DNA from: Erythrophleum ivorense
Taxonomy: Eukaryota > Streptophyta > Magnoliopsida > Fabales > Fabaceae
Direction: 5' to 3'
Assembly: GCA_026724425.1 (NCBI GenBank)
Contig: JAIUCV010000089.1
Location: 1,736,001-1,800,000 of the forward strand
Length of the DNA: 64,000 nucleotides
Part shown: piece by piece, positions 1-13,540 of the stretch
Layout of the letters: each line of letters begins with the position of its first letter
Position numbering within the stretch: position 1 is the first letter of the stretch
The notes under the pieces: model-generated
The model's database searches: none
Told to the model about the DNA's origin: nothing
The model's input: the letters and a program-made list of their open reading frames with translations, nothing else
Translations under genes and position numbers: made by a program

Positions 1-480
1 ATAGGTTTAGGGTTCATGATATGCAAGTTCTTTTGTAAATGTAATATGAAGTAATTAAAAAAAAATTGTAGAAAAAGGAGCTTTTAGCAACAACATTTCT
101 TGCCATAGAAAAAAAATTTAGTTATGACAAATGTTGTTGATGAAAAATTTTTCAATAGTGATTCAAAAAGTTGTCAATAAAAATTTTTGAATGATAACAA
201 ATGTCACCACACAAAATATCCCTTAAGTGGTGACATTGTGTCAGAGTCAAACCACTAAGGATTTAATAATGACAAAAGTTGATGGTGAAAAATATTTAGG
301 AACAACATATGATGCCGCTAAATATAAATTATAGTGACAATTTTTTTGTTGTCTCTAAAAACCTTTTATTATAGAAATATCATCAATGACCTAGATTTTT
401 AGTAGCAACTTTTGGACTTATAGTTGCAACTTTTGTTGCCGGTAAAAGCGACTTTCTTTGCAGTCCAGTTTAGTTCAATT
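1..480. repeat. CACTA-like transposon subterminal repeat zone (partial)
   Basis: Short motifs of the type gcaacttttgttgcc, gacaaatgttgttg, tgacaaaagttg and gtgacaattttttt recur in both orientations over about 400 bases. Dense, alternating copies of a short motif like this are characteristic of subterminal regions of CACTA (En/Spm) elements. No transposase and no CACTA terminus is visible, and the segment may continue past the left edge. The assignment rests on motif style only. Confidence 0.35.
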
Positions 481-1317
481 TTCTGTTTACAGTTCAATGA
501 AATGAGAAAGGTTAATTAAAAGAATAAATTATATGTATCAATTATTTTTCCACTTTCATGGTAGGGACATTCACGAGAGGCCTAAAGTAGTCTGGACAAA
601 TAGCGAGGGTTTGGCACCCATTAACGAGGGATTTGCCCAGCTTTTATGGGTCTAGTCCATGATGTTTTAACAAGGTGTAGTTCCCAAACTAAATGCCTCA
701 ACAAGGGAATTTTAGTGAGGGACACATCTTTCTTTAATTAGCAACCCTGGGTGGCAAGGAACAAAACCACGCCTATCTCTTGTTAATTTCTCGCTAAACT
801 TATTTAGTCAGGAATAACTGTATATATATGAATTGCTAGTTTTCTATATGGAATATGAACATAATTATAATCAATAAGATGTTAAATCAGGCAAATATAG
901 TAATTAACGGTTATAAAAATTGAAGAGTTTAAAAGAATATAAAAATATTTTTTATTAAAGAAACATTTTGTTAGCTAGCTCCAGAAAGAATTACATCACT
1001 AACGTAATCTGCCATTTTGTCTATCCATATACAATTTATACCCTAACTGTCATCACAATTTTTTTATATCACGTGCTAATTAGTTTTTTCAAAAGCATCT
1101 ATAGCTTAATTTTTTTTTTAAAAAAAGAATTTGCAATCTGGGTTTTAAAATACAAGTTTGTGAGTGTAATCGTTGCTCAAACGATGGAAAAAAGAAAAAG
1201 CAATATAGCTAAATATAAGAGAAAGCAAATTTCTGAGGGGACGTATTATCTCAACTGCAACCTAACTCATTCTGTTTAATGGGACATCAAACTTTTGCAA
1301 ACCATTGAATTACTCTT

Positions 1318-1357
<40 letters not shown>

Positions 1358-2387
1358 GTGCTTAATTTCTAAGTAAATTAGTATACTTAGGTTATGAAAA
1401 TGGGATAAATAAAATTAATCATAAATAAATATACAAACATATAAAAAAGAAATCTCACAAAAAAAATATTCCAAAGATGTTTATGTGTTTTATTTTAGTC
1501 TATTTATGTTTTGGCATAATAGATATACTTAATATTTTTCATTCTAATTTTTTTTTACCCTAATAGTATTAGCAATGCTTCCCCCAGCTACTAACAATAC
1601 ATAATAAATTATGCAGTAATGAGAGCCACTAAATTAAAGAATGAACTTGTGGAAGGCAGCATCGATCTCATTTTTCCCTATTTCCAGCTAAATCTTCAAT
1701 TAACATACATACAAGGAGGACATCGAAAGCCGAGTCCCAATCAGGAATTTTTTTACGATTTTTAATTTTTCTATATATATAATTTCAATCACTAGGTCCA
1801 TATTTTGCTGCACAATATATTGGGACCATGTTACGTTGTTGGTTAATGGCACTGAAAGCGACCTAAAGCCAATTCATTTTCCTTCGGTAATGTGCTAATT
1901 CATGCATGCAAAAAAATATTTTAATGGACCCACATTCGATGGCTTTGAATTGTGTAGTCCGCGTTGAATGAAGTCTTTGAAGAGCTAAGTCTACAGAATC
2001 AACAAAAAATCATTGTATAGTACCATGCAACTTTTTAATTCGTTATCAGGGACTCGCAGATATCCTTCTTGTTTTGTGGCTACCAAAAGCCCAGAAATAA
2101 TTTCAATATCTTCGTCGACTGCATGCAAGTTTGCATCCCTTTTTGCGTAAGATTTTTTTTTTATATAATTTTGTTTCCCCTTCATTTGACCATGCCTAAA
2201 TTAATTAAGAAAATGCTTCTAGATCGAAGGAATGGGTTTATGTTTGATATTTAGAAGTTTTAATTTTCTCAAATTCAAAACAATTCAAACTCAAATTTTG
2301 ATATAAATTTATATAAAAACATAATATTCGAAACCCTTTCGATTTAACTTTTTTAGGTGTATTCATTTGTTTATGTATGTATGTATG

Positions 2388-2432
<45 letters not shown>

Positions 2433-4190
2433 CTGAACTTAGATGACAGTAAATTTGTGGTCGGCCTATATATCAATGTTAACCCTTAAAAAAAGAATTG
2501 TTTTGGAAATGAGAGAGAGGATGAATAGTTTTTATTTCTTTTTTTTTTAATGAAAAGAGAGGATGAATAGTTTGTGCAAATTATTATGTTTAAACGCATA
2601 CATTCGTATGTGTTAATGCATGAAATAAGAGAATTCTCTTAATTTGTACTTAATTATTTATCAAGACATGTAAATATTACTGATGACATCTCCTTTTCAG
2701 TTAGTTCAAATGGGAAAAAAAATTGTCTGCATGCATTATATGATTTTATATAAATTAATGATTGATTATTATAGCCAAACACTATATTGATTCTAGCTAA
2801 TTATAGACATGCTAGCTCGAATGGGTAAGAAGCATATTTCCAAATTGCAAGTTGATGTTAGGTAATGATCACTTCTAATTGATGTGTAGTTTAATAAATC
2901 AAACAGACGGCTCTTGTCAAATAGAAGAAGCCATAAGCTTAAATATATACTTCCATATAATTAATACAGACAAACTGTATGATCTGTCACAATTTTTTCG
3001 TAGCTGGAAAATTAAAAAGGAGATTAATGACATGGATATTAGAGACAGAAACAAGATCCGTGTATCAAATATTTAATGCTGTTTATGTAAAAAACATGGA
3101 AATATTTATAGGATCTTATGATATAAAGAAATATATTGGTAATATTTTTGCACATATTTTGACTATATCCGGGATTTTTCTTTCAATTTAGTCACCATTT
3201 TAAAATAGTTGAATGACAAGATTTATGAGAAAATAATGCAACAATAGTCACCATTTGTTGTTGGGCGTTATACCCATGTTAATAAATGCGAAACTTGAAT
3301 ATTCTGGTTGAAAGTATCTTCTAAATTTGTGTTCACCAAATTTATCTACGTTGTCTCGACCTTATCTATCTTTTTTTTTTTTTTTTGATAGTATCGATCT
3401 TATCTATCTGAAGTATCGCAGAAGATTCATTTTGTGCATTTTCTTTTCTTCATATACTTAAAACTGCTGCCTATTAATTCAACCCAAAAAACTCGTTGAT
3501 TTATATATATGTAATAATACCTTTTTTTGGTTTAAACCCTTGATAATTTATTACTTGATATTCTTAAAATAATTGGGAATAATTATTTTATTAATAGAAT
3601 ATTAGTATAATTTTCTCTGTGGACAAGCTACTTGAATTGAAAGACGATCAAAAGTTGGTGTGGACTTGGGAATGGAGGATTCCTTCTTTTAGTTAGCTAT
3701 TATTAGCAGGTAATTAAACTAATCTATGAGATAAATAATTACCAAATTAAAAAGATAAATGAAAGATACTGCATCTCTTTTCAAACTAATTTAATGGTAA
3801 TAAATAATTTCACAGTAAATTACATAGACTTATTTGAATTTTAGTAAAATTAGACAAAATTTTTCTCTATTTTTAAAATATATATAGACTTTTTTAAAAA
3901 TAAAACTTATCCTACATCCTAGGCTAATTCATTTTTAATTTTTTATCACAATTTTAGTCAAAAAAATTAAAATTAAAGTAAAGTGTAAGGTCACTTTTAT
4001 TTCAAGAGAAATCTATATATATTTTTAAAATAAAAAAATTATGTAATTTCAACAAAAATATAAAATATAAATATATATAATGTACACTTAACTTTATTAC
4101 TTTGATAGTAATATAACCAAAATAGGAAAGTGAGTTGAAAGGTTCAGCAGGTATCAAATCTGTTAAATTATCATCAACGACTAACCATCC
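481..4190. other. Intergenic AT-rich DNA, no gene recognised
   Basis: No open reading frame here resembles a known protein and none is long. About 560-800 has a more balanced base composition and may be a transposon relic. The stretch contains a TA microsatellite at about 1321-1348 and a compound microsatellite at about 2372-2430. Long homopolymer and AT-rich tracts make up the rest. Confidence 0.6.
2372..2430. repeat. Compound microsatellite (ATGT)n(AT)n(AG)n
   Basis: Three simple repeats follow one another directly: ATGT units, then AT units, then AG units. Runs of this kind are usually length-polymorphic. Confidence 0.9.
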
Positions 4191-4194
4191 GGCG

Positions 4195-4327
4195 TTGATG
4201 GGCACCTTTAAGGATGTCTCTCTCCCAATCTCTATTTAAGCATTACTATTATGTATGATGTAATCGTGCTCAATTATTAGTAGCAAATAGAGATTGGGAG
4301 AGAGACATCCTTAAAGGTGCCCATCAA
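4195..4327. repeat. Perfect 43-bp inverted repeat with 47-nt spacer
   Basis: The arm at 4195-4237 is the exact reverse complement of 4285-4327 over 43 bases by reading. The spacer is 4238-4284. The arms are richer in G+C than their flanks. A transcript would fold into a long, fully paired stem. On the minus strand the left arm and the adjoining roughly 80 bases form one open frame (residues such as INAGWLVVDDNLTDLIPAE), which I do not recognise. It could be a recent inverted duplication, a young small-RNA hairpin or a very short foldback element. No target-site duplication is visible. Confidence 0.9.
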
Positions 4328-5113
4328 GACACGTGGCATGTAGTCATAACTTTGATGTGGGTTACGGTTGGGGGTTGGGAGAAATTGTCATTATATTCAT
4401 TTAAAGTATGTAGATTAATTAAATTAATAAAAAATTGTATAAATATGTGATATACCTGTTTAGTAAATTCTGGATTTTATATATACAGATAACCACTCTT
4501 TATTAACTTAGCAGCTGGACAAATTATGACTGTTCAAAAGCTTTCACATGTTGTTATCTTATGTTTTATGATAACTTGTAAAGACATGATATTTAAGATG
4601 TTTATATTTACTATGATAATTGAAAATTGTTATAAAAAGGATATAAGTAATATTTTAATAAAATTAACTAAATTAAAAGGAGTATTATGGTTAGGAAAAC
4701 AAATCTGGTGCTCATTTTAAAAGATAAGTAAAACGTGCTCATCTTGATTTAAATTGTTTAGATTTTTTTTTTAATTTTAAAAAAAAATAGAATATAGGAT
4801 AACAATAACTTTTTAATTGTAAACTTGTAAAAATAATAATTAAAATTTAAAAAAAAACTTAAAATCTTGATGGTCCAAAGTTCATTCTAAAAATTAACAT
4901 GGCATGCTTATCCCTAGATTGAGCAAGGAATCCAAACACTTGATGTAACATACAATAAATTTTTAATAAATTATGAGATATCATTTAAAATTATGTAATC
5001 TTATAACATCAATGTCACCATAGATAAATAGCATATATAAATAGTAATCTTATAACATCTTAAGTGTGGGCTAATATCTAAATTGTCAAAATTAAAATGA
5101 TAGTATACAATAC

Positions 5114-5781
5114 AGAGTAATTTTTCAAGACTTCTTTGTCAATATTTGCGATTTGTGATCATAATTCATCCGGTTGTGGGTTGAGTTTCAAATATTATAC
5201 TTTCTATGGTGACTTGATTAATTAGCTAACTTTTAATTTGGTTTGTGCATATATTAACTATAAGCTCAAGAGAAAATACTAAAAAATAAAAAATAAAAGA
5301 GCCATTAAGAGATTTTTAGGCATAATATTATTAAGACTTCTGAGGATCTATCACTCCATTGTGATTCATAAATATCTTGAATATTAGTATATAAACACAA
5401 ATATACTAAATTCACGATAAAAGATTTCTTAACAAACATCTTGAATGTTGATTAACATCTAAAATATCTATACCAAAATAACGGTGTACCAAACTTTTAA
5501 AAGAGTAATTTTTCCAAAACTTTTCTGTCAACAATTGCGATTTATGATTAGAATTCATGGGTTGGGAGTTGAGTTTCAAATTTTATATTTTCAATTGTAA
5601 CTTGATTAATTAACTGGCTTTTAATTTAATTTGTATATGCATGTATACATGAATTCTAATGCTTAAGAGAAAATATATTAAAAAAATAGAAGCACAAATA
5701 AAAAAGCCAATAAATGATTTTTTTAGGCATAAATATTATCAAGACTTATGAGGACATCTATCACTCTATTGTGATTCACAA
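5114..5781. repeat. Diverged direct duplication, offset about 388 bp
   Basis: The segment at about 5114-5370 recurs at about 5502-5781. Shared landmarks in the same order are agagtaattttt, gcgattt, gttgagtttcaaat, acttgattaatta, aagagaaaata and ctatcactc-attgtgattca. The copies differ at many positions, so the duplication is not recent. No coding potential is seen in either copy. Confidence 0.75.
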
Positions 5782-7300
5782 GAGAAGATATGTAAAAGAT
5801 GGCCCAAAATTAATGAGGATAGCTAGGATATGGTTACACCAACCACAAGTAATGCATTAGTAAAAACCAAAAGAATACTGTAAACGCATGGAAGAAAAGT
5901 GATTCTATCAAATAAATGCTTGATCAGTAGGAATATCTTACATAACCAAAAAACTGTTTCTTTATTTTTCACTTACATAAGCCCTAACTGTGCCATGTTT
6001 TTCAATATCAGTACGATTCAACATAGTTTCAACATCTTTTTTTTTTTTCTAAATTTTTGGTGAGCTTGATAAACTATATTAATTAACGAACAAGGTAATT
6101 AACTGCCCCTCTTGTCAGAAGAATGTATCACCTTATGATAACCGAATCTCCTGTTATGCGGTGTTTTTTTTTTCTTCGAATGTCTCCCGCCGTGCAATAA
6201 GGGATCTGTTTTATCCTATATGGGCACACTGCACATTTAAACATATTTGGGTTATTTGAGCATATGTATTCCATCAACAATTTATGTTGAGATTAAAAAG
6301 GAAGTTTAAAAAATTATTTGTATCCATATTGAACACAAAAATTAAAATAATAGATATTTTTATCAGTTTAAATTTATTTTTTAAAAAAATATAACAGGAA
6401 TAATATTTTAAATATATGCGAAAAAATACATCTTTAAAATAAATTGATAAAAAAATTAACGGATAAAAACTAAGGTCACTCTTGTACATAATAAAAATAA
6501 AATTGGAACAATAACACTTACAATCACCATATTATAATATTCACCTACGTTATAACTGATTTAGTTATATTTATTATAACTTTATAAGCACAAATCAAAT
6601 CAAGCTTTAGGCTTTTACCAAAAATAAACTTGATCAGAAAACCAAATGAATTTGTTTTGCAAGGTGGATTTGGGCCTGATCACCAACGAGGCCTCATACT
6701 GTTCGGGCCAAGGTCCACTTGTACATTAGATAATGGCTCTAGCCCCGTGTGTTATAATGGTTTAGACTAAATTTGATTTTTAGATCAAAATCAAATTGCA
6801 ATATTTTGGTTAATAGCATGAGTCAAAACAACGCCTTCACAATCGTGGATATATATATATATATATATATTTGTAATACATCAAATGCAATTAAATCAGA
6901 ATAGTAAAGCATTGATAAGGTAGGATTTTATTATTCCTAATGGTTCCTATTGCTAATCCACCATTAGTTGAGTTGAGGTCGCATGCTTGATTGTGAAAAG
7001 GAGTAAAAAGATGTTGTGATATTTTTTATATCCTTTTATATAATTTTAGCATATGAACTCTTGATCATTTTGGGATTTAATAAGTCTAGTGACTTCTAGT
7101 CACTAAATACAAAGTGAATGTCCTGATCACCTCTCTTTTCTCTTTCTGTAATGCAATTATTTAATCAAATCAAGGTCTTCCTAATCATCTAAAGAGATGC
7201 CAATCTTTTGTTTCTACTCGAATTATCTTGTATATGGGTGTTTTTTATCAGGACTTTGTTGCAGTAGAGTAAGACTAATATATTGATTCCCAAGTTGAGT
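5782..7300. other. Intergenic AT-rich DNA
   Basis: No gene, RNA or clear element is recognised. A TA run lies near 6849-6870. The only region of mixed composition, around 6660-6760, shows no coding frame. Confidence 0.5.
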
Positions 7301-7319
7301 CTTTTTTTTAAAAAAAAAA

Positions 7320-10300
7320 AGAAAATCCAAAATATGATCCATCCCCCTTTTTCTGGTTTGTAATGGATCCATTAATTAGGGTTGTTGAGCTTGTAGTTCT
7401 TTGAGTTTCCTTCTTTGCTTCTTGAATTCCAAGCCATATAAGATTTACTTAGTGTGATTTTTGTTTTGAGATTGATCCTTTTAAGATAGGGTTTGATATT
7501 CTTATGAATTGCCTTGTTGTGGGAATCCTAAATTGTATAAAGAGTGATTATGATGGATTTTATTGTGTCATCCATTCTTAGAGCCATGCCATCACTCTTT
7601 GCCAATAAATAGAATTTGTTTTTATCATTATTAGAGATGCAAAACGTATGGTTCTAGCCAAGCTACAATGTCAAAAGATGTGCCCTATAGTCTCCCTTTC
7701 ATTAAAGTAGAAAGGACAATTATTGTTATTTTGTAGGTGGTGCTTTGTCAGAATTTCTGAGGTTAGGATTACTTTTTATAAGATCTTCCAAGTAAGTAAG
7801 ATCATCTTCATTACTAATTCAATCCTCCACAGTAACATCCAATAATGAGGGACATTGGTATCCAAATTTTGATTACTAATTCTTAGGCACTCATATCCTT
7901 CTTTTATTGAATAACTTCCTAATTTACTTCCCTTTCACTATAGACAATCTTTTTTACCAAATGATGAAAAAGGCAATCTAAGGATCTTGTTCTTTGCTTC
8001 CTTATAGTAAAGACTATTGATTTTGTTAATATCCCAATTAGTTTTGTCATACAATATAAGATTTACAACTATGTTGATTTGGATTGATTAATCTATTTGC
8101 ATTAGCCACCAAAGTTGGTCGTTGATGGGAATACTCTCTTTTGATCCTGTTTGCCATGAAAAATTAAAAGTTATTAAGGAGCTATTTTTAAAGATTCCTT
8201 CTATATCCATGAAGTATTGGAGTGCAATTTTAAAAAGCCTTGAGATAAGAGAATACAAAACTTTGGCCTCAAGATTTTTGTCAAATAAAAATAGTTGTTT
8301 ACATCAATGATCCTTTAGATTTGTTTCGTTAAAAGTGCTTTGTTTAATTAATTGACTAGTCTAAACCCAATGCCTCCTTCTTTTAAAGGTTGACATAATT
8401 CCTCCCAATTGATGAGATGCATCATTGGTTTGTTATTGTTTGTTCCTAAAAGAAAAAAAATTTGTTGCATTTGCTATCAATTATAGTACATATTTTTTAG
8501 GGAAGAAAGATTCAAGAAAGCTAATAGACAAGGGAGGAATTAATGACTAATTTGATCAAGATCACTTTGGTAGCTTGGGAGAGTAAGGTGACTTTCCAGC
8601 TTTGGTGTCCATCTTTGATATGAGGTCCTAATATATCTAGCCCTTATTTCTTCCTACATCAATCCAAGTTCCCAAATATTCCCTAACCTTTACAAGAATT
8701 TAATATTGAAAATTCTGAACAAAGATATCTTTTCCCTATGTGGTATGTTAGGGCTAAATATTAACTTTGACTAGGTCTCCTTCACCGTAAAGCATGCTTC
8801 TTCATTTCCTTCAAAGAATAATATTGTGTCATTTGCATACATAAGGTGCTTTAAATCCTCTGTTGACTTTGATTCCTTTCCATTTTCCCTCTTCTTGTTT
8901 TGTAGTAATAAAGCAACAAAGTATATTAGCATAGAGGATAAAGATGTATGGTAAAAATGGATCCTTTTATCTGACTCCTCGTTGTAAAGAAAAAGGGTTA
9001 GATGGCATTCCATTGAATAGAATTTGATAGGACACTATAGAGATACATTGTAGAATCATGTAGATCCATATAGGTGGGAAATTCATTCTGGTAAGGACCA
9101 TTACTATGAAGTTTTAAGAGATTTTGTTATAAGATTTAGAGAAATCAACCTTGAGCACACCCTATCCATTCTTGGTCTTATTTGCTTTTTAAACTAATTG
9201 CATGATTTCAAAGACAAAGAGGATGTTGTCTGTAATGAGTCTTCCTTTGAGAAATGCACTTTAGTTTGGGGTAATGTAATCTTTTAGAATGAGCGTTAGC
9301 ATATTGTAGAGAACTTTGGATATAATATTATATGAAACATTGTAGAGGCTAATTAATCTAAAGTCTTTAAAAGTTTAAGGAGTCTCACATTAAGAATAAG
9401 AATAATGAAAGATTTGTTCATACTTCAAAGCAAGAAGCCATTATTTTGAATAGCTTTTACCATAGTAGCAATGTCACCACCTACGATGTTTCGGTGTTGT
9501 TGGTAAAATCATGCATGAAATCTATCAAGTCCTAAAGCATTATCACTATGCAGTTGAAAAATCCCATCTTTAATTTTTGGTTTCAAGAAATCTCTTAGAA
9601 GTTAGAAATAGTGGTCCTTTTTCAGAGTTAAAATATATAGGTCATTCAAAAGATTCATCATTTCTTGATAAGAAGATTCATTTTAATTGGAGAAAAGATT
9701 GGCAAAATAAGATACTAAGAGGGCTTCAATTTGTTGAGGATCTTCTTCCCAATTGTTATCAAGATTTTTATTTTGGACATGCTATTCCTAATCCTTCTTT
9801 TGTTAACAAGAGCATGGAAATATTTAGTATTCCTGTCTTTGTGGATCACTCATGATTGTTTGGCTTTCTGGGCTTATATAGATTCTTTGCATTTATAAAG
9901 AAATTCTAACTCATTTCTCTTTTGCCCTTCCTCTTGCAAAGATGCAAAGTTTTGGATAACACTAAGCTCCTTTTCAAGATTTTGAATTGTATGGGAGGTG
10001 TTGCCTATAGAGTTCTTATTCCATTCCTTGAGAGTTATCAAGGTAGAGGATAACTTTTTGTATAGTTTAAAAGAAGAGGAACCTATAACTTGTTGAGCCT
10101 AAGAATTATAGATAATTTTTTTGGCAAGCTTCAAATTTTAACCAAAAGAATTTAAATTTGTGAGGTCACATTCTATTCATCATTACTTTGTTAGTGGAGA
10201 GAAGGATTGGGGCATGATTCGAGGCAACAATGGGGAGGACATTCAAAGAAGAATTGGGGAAATTCATTAACCATTCTGAGTTACTATATGCTTTGTCTTG

Positions 10301-10790
10301 TTGAGCCCATACTTCCTTTAAGACCTTTTCTATTGTTAGTCTAAGTAAACCATTATCTTTTTTTGTAGAATATTAATAAAATTGCACTCATTGATGGCTT
10401 TGTTGAAAGATTCAACTTCAATTATGGTTTTATTAGTGCTTTTTTTCTCATCCCTATTTGCACTCTAGTTGAGATGCCAAATTATCATCCATGGTAAGTT
10501 AATGTTTGCCATAGTATTTTAGAGCCAACTCCATAGGATGGATTTATGGTGCACTTTAGGAAAACTATAAATGAAGGAGATATAGCATATAAAGCTCTTA
10601 TTATCATTCATTTGAATATAAATCTAATTTGGAGAAATATCCAGTAAGGTACAATCAGTTTGTTGTTTGCAAGCTAATATAAATGACTCCCTTTTTTCAA
10701 TATTAGTGCCTTAATATTTTGAATATCCCCCTTCATGATCATATATAAAGAGTTAGCAAATGTTGGAGAATCACTTAAAATTTCACATAG
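7320..10790 (-). mobile_element. Decayed, 5'-truncated LINE (L1-type non-LTR retrotransposon)
   Basis: Read on the minus strand, fragments of the standard plant LINE ORF2 appear in the correct order, separated by stops and frame changes. Near 10.5 kb is an endonuclease-like stretch (PWMIIWHLN, followed by a segment ending AINECNFINI). Near 10.2 kb is VASNHAPILL, matching the endonuclease SDHAPI-type motif. Near 8.95 kb is a reverse transcriptase stretch resembling RG-R-KDPFLPYIFIL, and near 8.86 kb DLKHLMYANDTILFFEG, the catalytic YADD region with YAND here. Near 7.7 kb is CPFYFNERETIGHIF followed by HC, a zf-RVT zinc-binding domain. The plus-strand poly-T/A tract at 7302-7321 may mark the 3' tail. 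The element cannot encode a working protein. Boundaries are approximate. Confidence 0.8.
8771..9013 (-). pseudogene. Reverse transcriptase fragment of the LINE
   Basis: This is the longest surviving open piece of the LINE ORF2. Its C-terminal half contains LKHLMYANDTILFFEG, the palm-domain motif normally F/YxDD. Here the first catalytic Asp is Asn (YAND), so this copy would be inactive even without its stops. The N-terminal half of this open frame is out of phase with the conserved text, which suggests a frameshift near 8.9 kb. Flanking minus-strand sequence carries the other LINE domains. Confidence 0.75.
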
Positions 10791-13300
10791 TTTAAATGTA
10801 TGAATAACCTTGAAGCACTAGTTATTTATTTTATGCATTAATGATTAAAAAATTGAATTTAATGTTCAAAATGTTAAAACTTTTTTATGGGCAATTTTTT
10901 TTTCTAAGAATGTTTAAATAACATGTTTTCATCATCTGTTTAAAATATGTATTTTTTTGAAATCAAAATACACATTATACTCATTTTTCTTATAATAGAA
11001 GATAAATTACAATTACACTTATTTTGACCAAATATTCTTATATTATTTATATAATATAACAAGTATTAAATAAGTATTTAACAATTATTAAAAATAAAGA
11101 ATATATTCCCAAAACTATCATTTTAAATTTACCTAATTCATATATAATAATTTAATTTCAAGAATAACATTTGTATTAAATATATAATAAATATAAGCAT
11201 TGCTATAAAATTAATAAAAGTTTTATAATACATTAAATTTATAATTTTCAATGCAAAATAAATAATATAATCTAAAAGTTTAAAAACAAAATCTTTTTAA
11301 ATAAGTTATATTTTTAATAAAATATATTCACATTAATCTTAAGAGTATTTTTGTTATATTTTAATTTTAAAAAATAAGTATATATTTTTAAAACAAAAAG
11401 CAATGCTGTATAATTTAAATATATCTTTTAAGAAATAAGAGAATAATATATATATATATATATAAGAATATGCACCCTCAACAAATATATAGGAGAACTT
11501 TTCACAGAATTATAAAAAATTGAAAAGACATAAAGAAGAAAAAAAATAAAGAAAATGGGAAGCACATAAACAAATATTTAAACCAAAAGAATCAAAACAT
11601 TTTTATACTGATGCATTAATTGTTGATAAGATTCTTTACCAAAAATTTTACACAATAAGAACTTCTCAGTTTCGAGTTCGATGATTCTGCAAGCAAATAA
11701 TCTTCACTTTTTTTTTTCCAGTTAAACTCGAGCAACCACATTGCATTGACATAGTTGTGACTTGCAACTAGCGTCGAGAAAACAATGGGATATTGACGTA
11801 AGAGCTAGAAATGGGTGCACCCACGTGCAACAATTAAAATTGCGTCTGTATGTGAGTTTCATGTGTATGAATGTATTTTTAGTCAATGCGTGTACTTAAT
11901 ATAGACTAGTAAAACTATTAAATCTTGGTACTGAAATTATTTTCATGGTAAAAGAAATTTGAGTTCAAATTTCAATTGAAGTTGAATTAAATTAATCAAA
12001 ACAAATTCTTTAACAACTTTGTACAATTGTGGAGGTTATTGTGTGATTCATTTGGTGAGAGGAGTATGGATTTTCTGAGTTAACACAATTTATTATCGCT
12101 AGACTTCGTTTATAACAAAAAATAATAATATATAAATTAAAATTCTTGTTTAATGGACTGACGTGAATTGTTTGTAAATATTATTAACTCGTAAATTTAT
12201 GTTGATTATGCCTATCCAAAATTCCATCAAGAAACAAAAAATAAATAAATTAACTCCAACTCCAAGCCATGTTTTAGTTTACATGCAGATTGTCTGCAAA
12301 TTTCAAGAATGCGCATAGCAATTTAGATCGTTAAAAATACGGCTCAGATTTTACATTTTTGGTTTTTATTTTTAATTGAAATAATTTGTTTTTTAATACT
12401 TATAGTTGAAAAAACTATTTTTATTCTATATTTTACTTTTTTTAAATAAAAAATCAAAATCTAAAAAAAGGTATAAAATATTAAATTTAATTTAAATAGT
12501 CCATATCAGCATCCCTTACATCTTGATATGAATAATGAATGGATGGCCTAAGAAAGGGATTCTTCGATTGTTAAGATTAGATTCTAGACAAAGAACGCAT
12601 CTAAGGAACTTATAATGTCATAAAATTGACAGACTCAAAGTGGTCCACTAAGTCTTTGACAACAGCTGTGATTTGAAAATGGCCCCAAAGTTTTGTGCAT
12701 TCATCTTTTGTAATCTAGTCTTAACTTTTTGTGGGTTTAGTTGATCCCCATCCAAAATCAGTTGTTTCTAGGAAGGCTAAGATCTTTAACATATAAGAAC
12801 TTATTTTTTTAATAATCAAACACTTTACTGCTCTTAGGTGGTCATTAGTATGTATGAGTACTACACAAAAGGACAAGACAGACTGCATAAAAAGGGAGCT
12901 TCTCATTTATAAAATAAAATCTTAGGACATTCTAATGTATAAAAAAAAAAAACCGATTATAAATAAATATATAAATACATATAAATACGTTGGTAAAATT
13001 CAACTTTGACATACTTATATGTTTAAGAATAATTAATTTAATTCACCAATATTTTGTAAATCGAATTTATATAAAAATCTCTCTTAATTACACTAGGTTG
13101 ATGAGCATAAGGTTTTTCCTTTATAGAAGTTTTGCTTTGGACATAAAGCTGAGAAACCATGTGAAGGTTATAACGTTCATTAACCTTCAGATGTCTGACA
13201 GAGACATATATAGTTGAAATATATATTAAGGTAGATCACAGGAAGAAAATAATTGCACACTTAGTTTATATAAAGATTAACAAAACACAACAGCATGCAT
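10791..13300. other. Intergenic, very AT-rich DNA
   Basis: No gene was found. The stretch 10.8-11.6 kb is almost pure A/T, with a TA run near 11446-11463. The remaining sequence has short open frames without recognisable content. Confidence 0.5.
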
Positions 13301-13540
13301 GTAGCTGCTCTCGCATTGAAAGCAGGGTACTGCTTTATAAGTATACAGCAAAGTAAGACAAGAAAACCATAACACATCATGAAGACATTCATTTTGATAC
13401 TACGCAACGCATACCAATTTTAACGAGATTGAAAACTAAAACTCTGCTTCATCAGCAACAGCAGGAAGAAAAAGGAAAAAGAAACATATTCCAATCCCAA
13501 AATATCTAAATATCTCTTCTCCAGTCCCATTATCCAGTGG

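Noticed and set aside
9577..9855. 92-aa plus-strand frame inside the LINE
   Set aside because: It is antisense to the LINE ORF2 remnant on the minus strand and has no recognisable domain.
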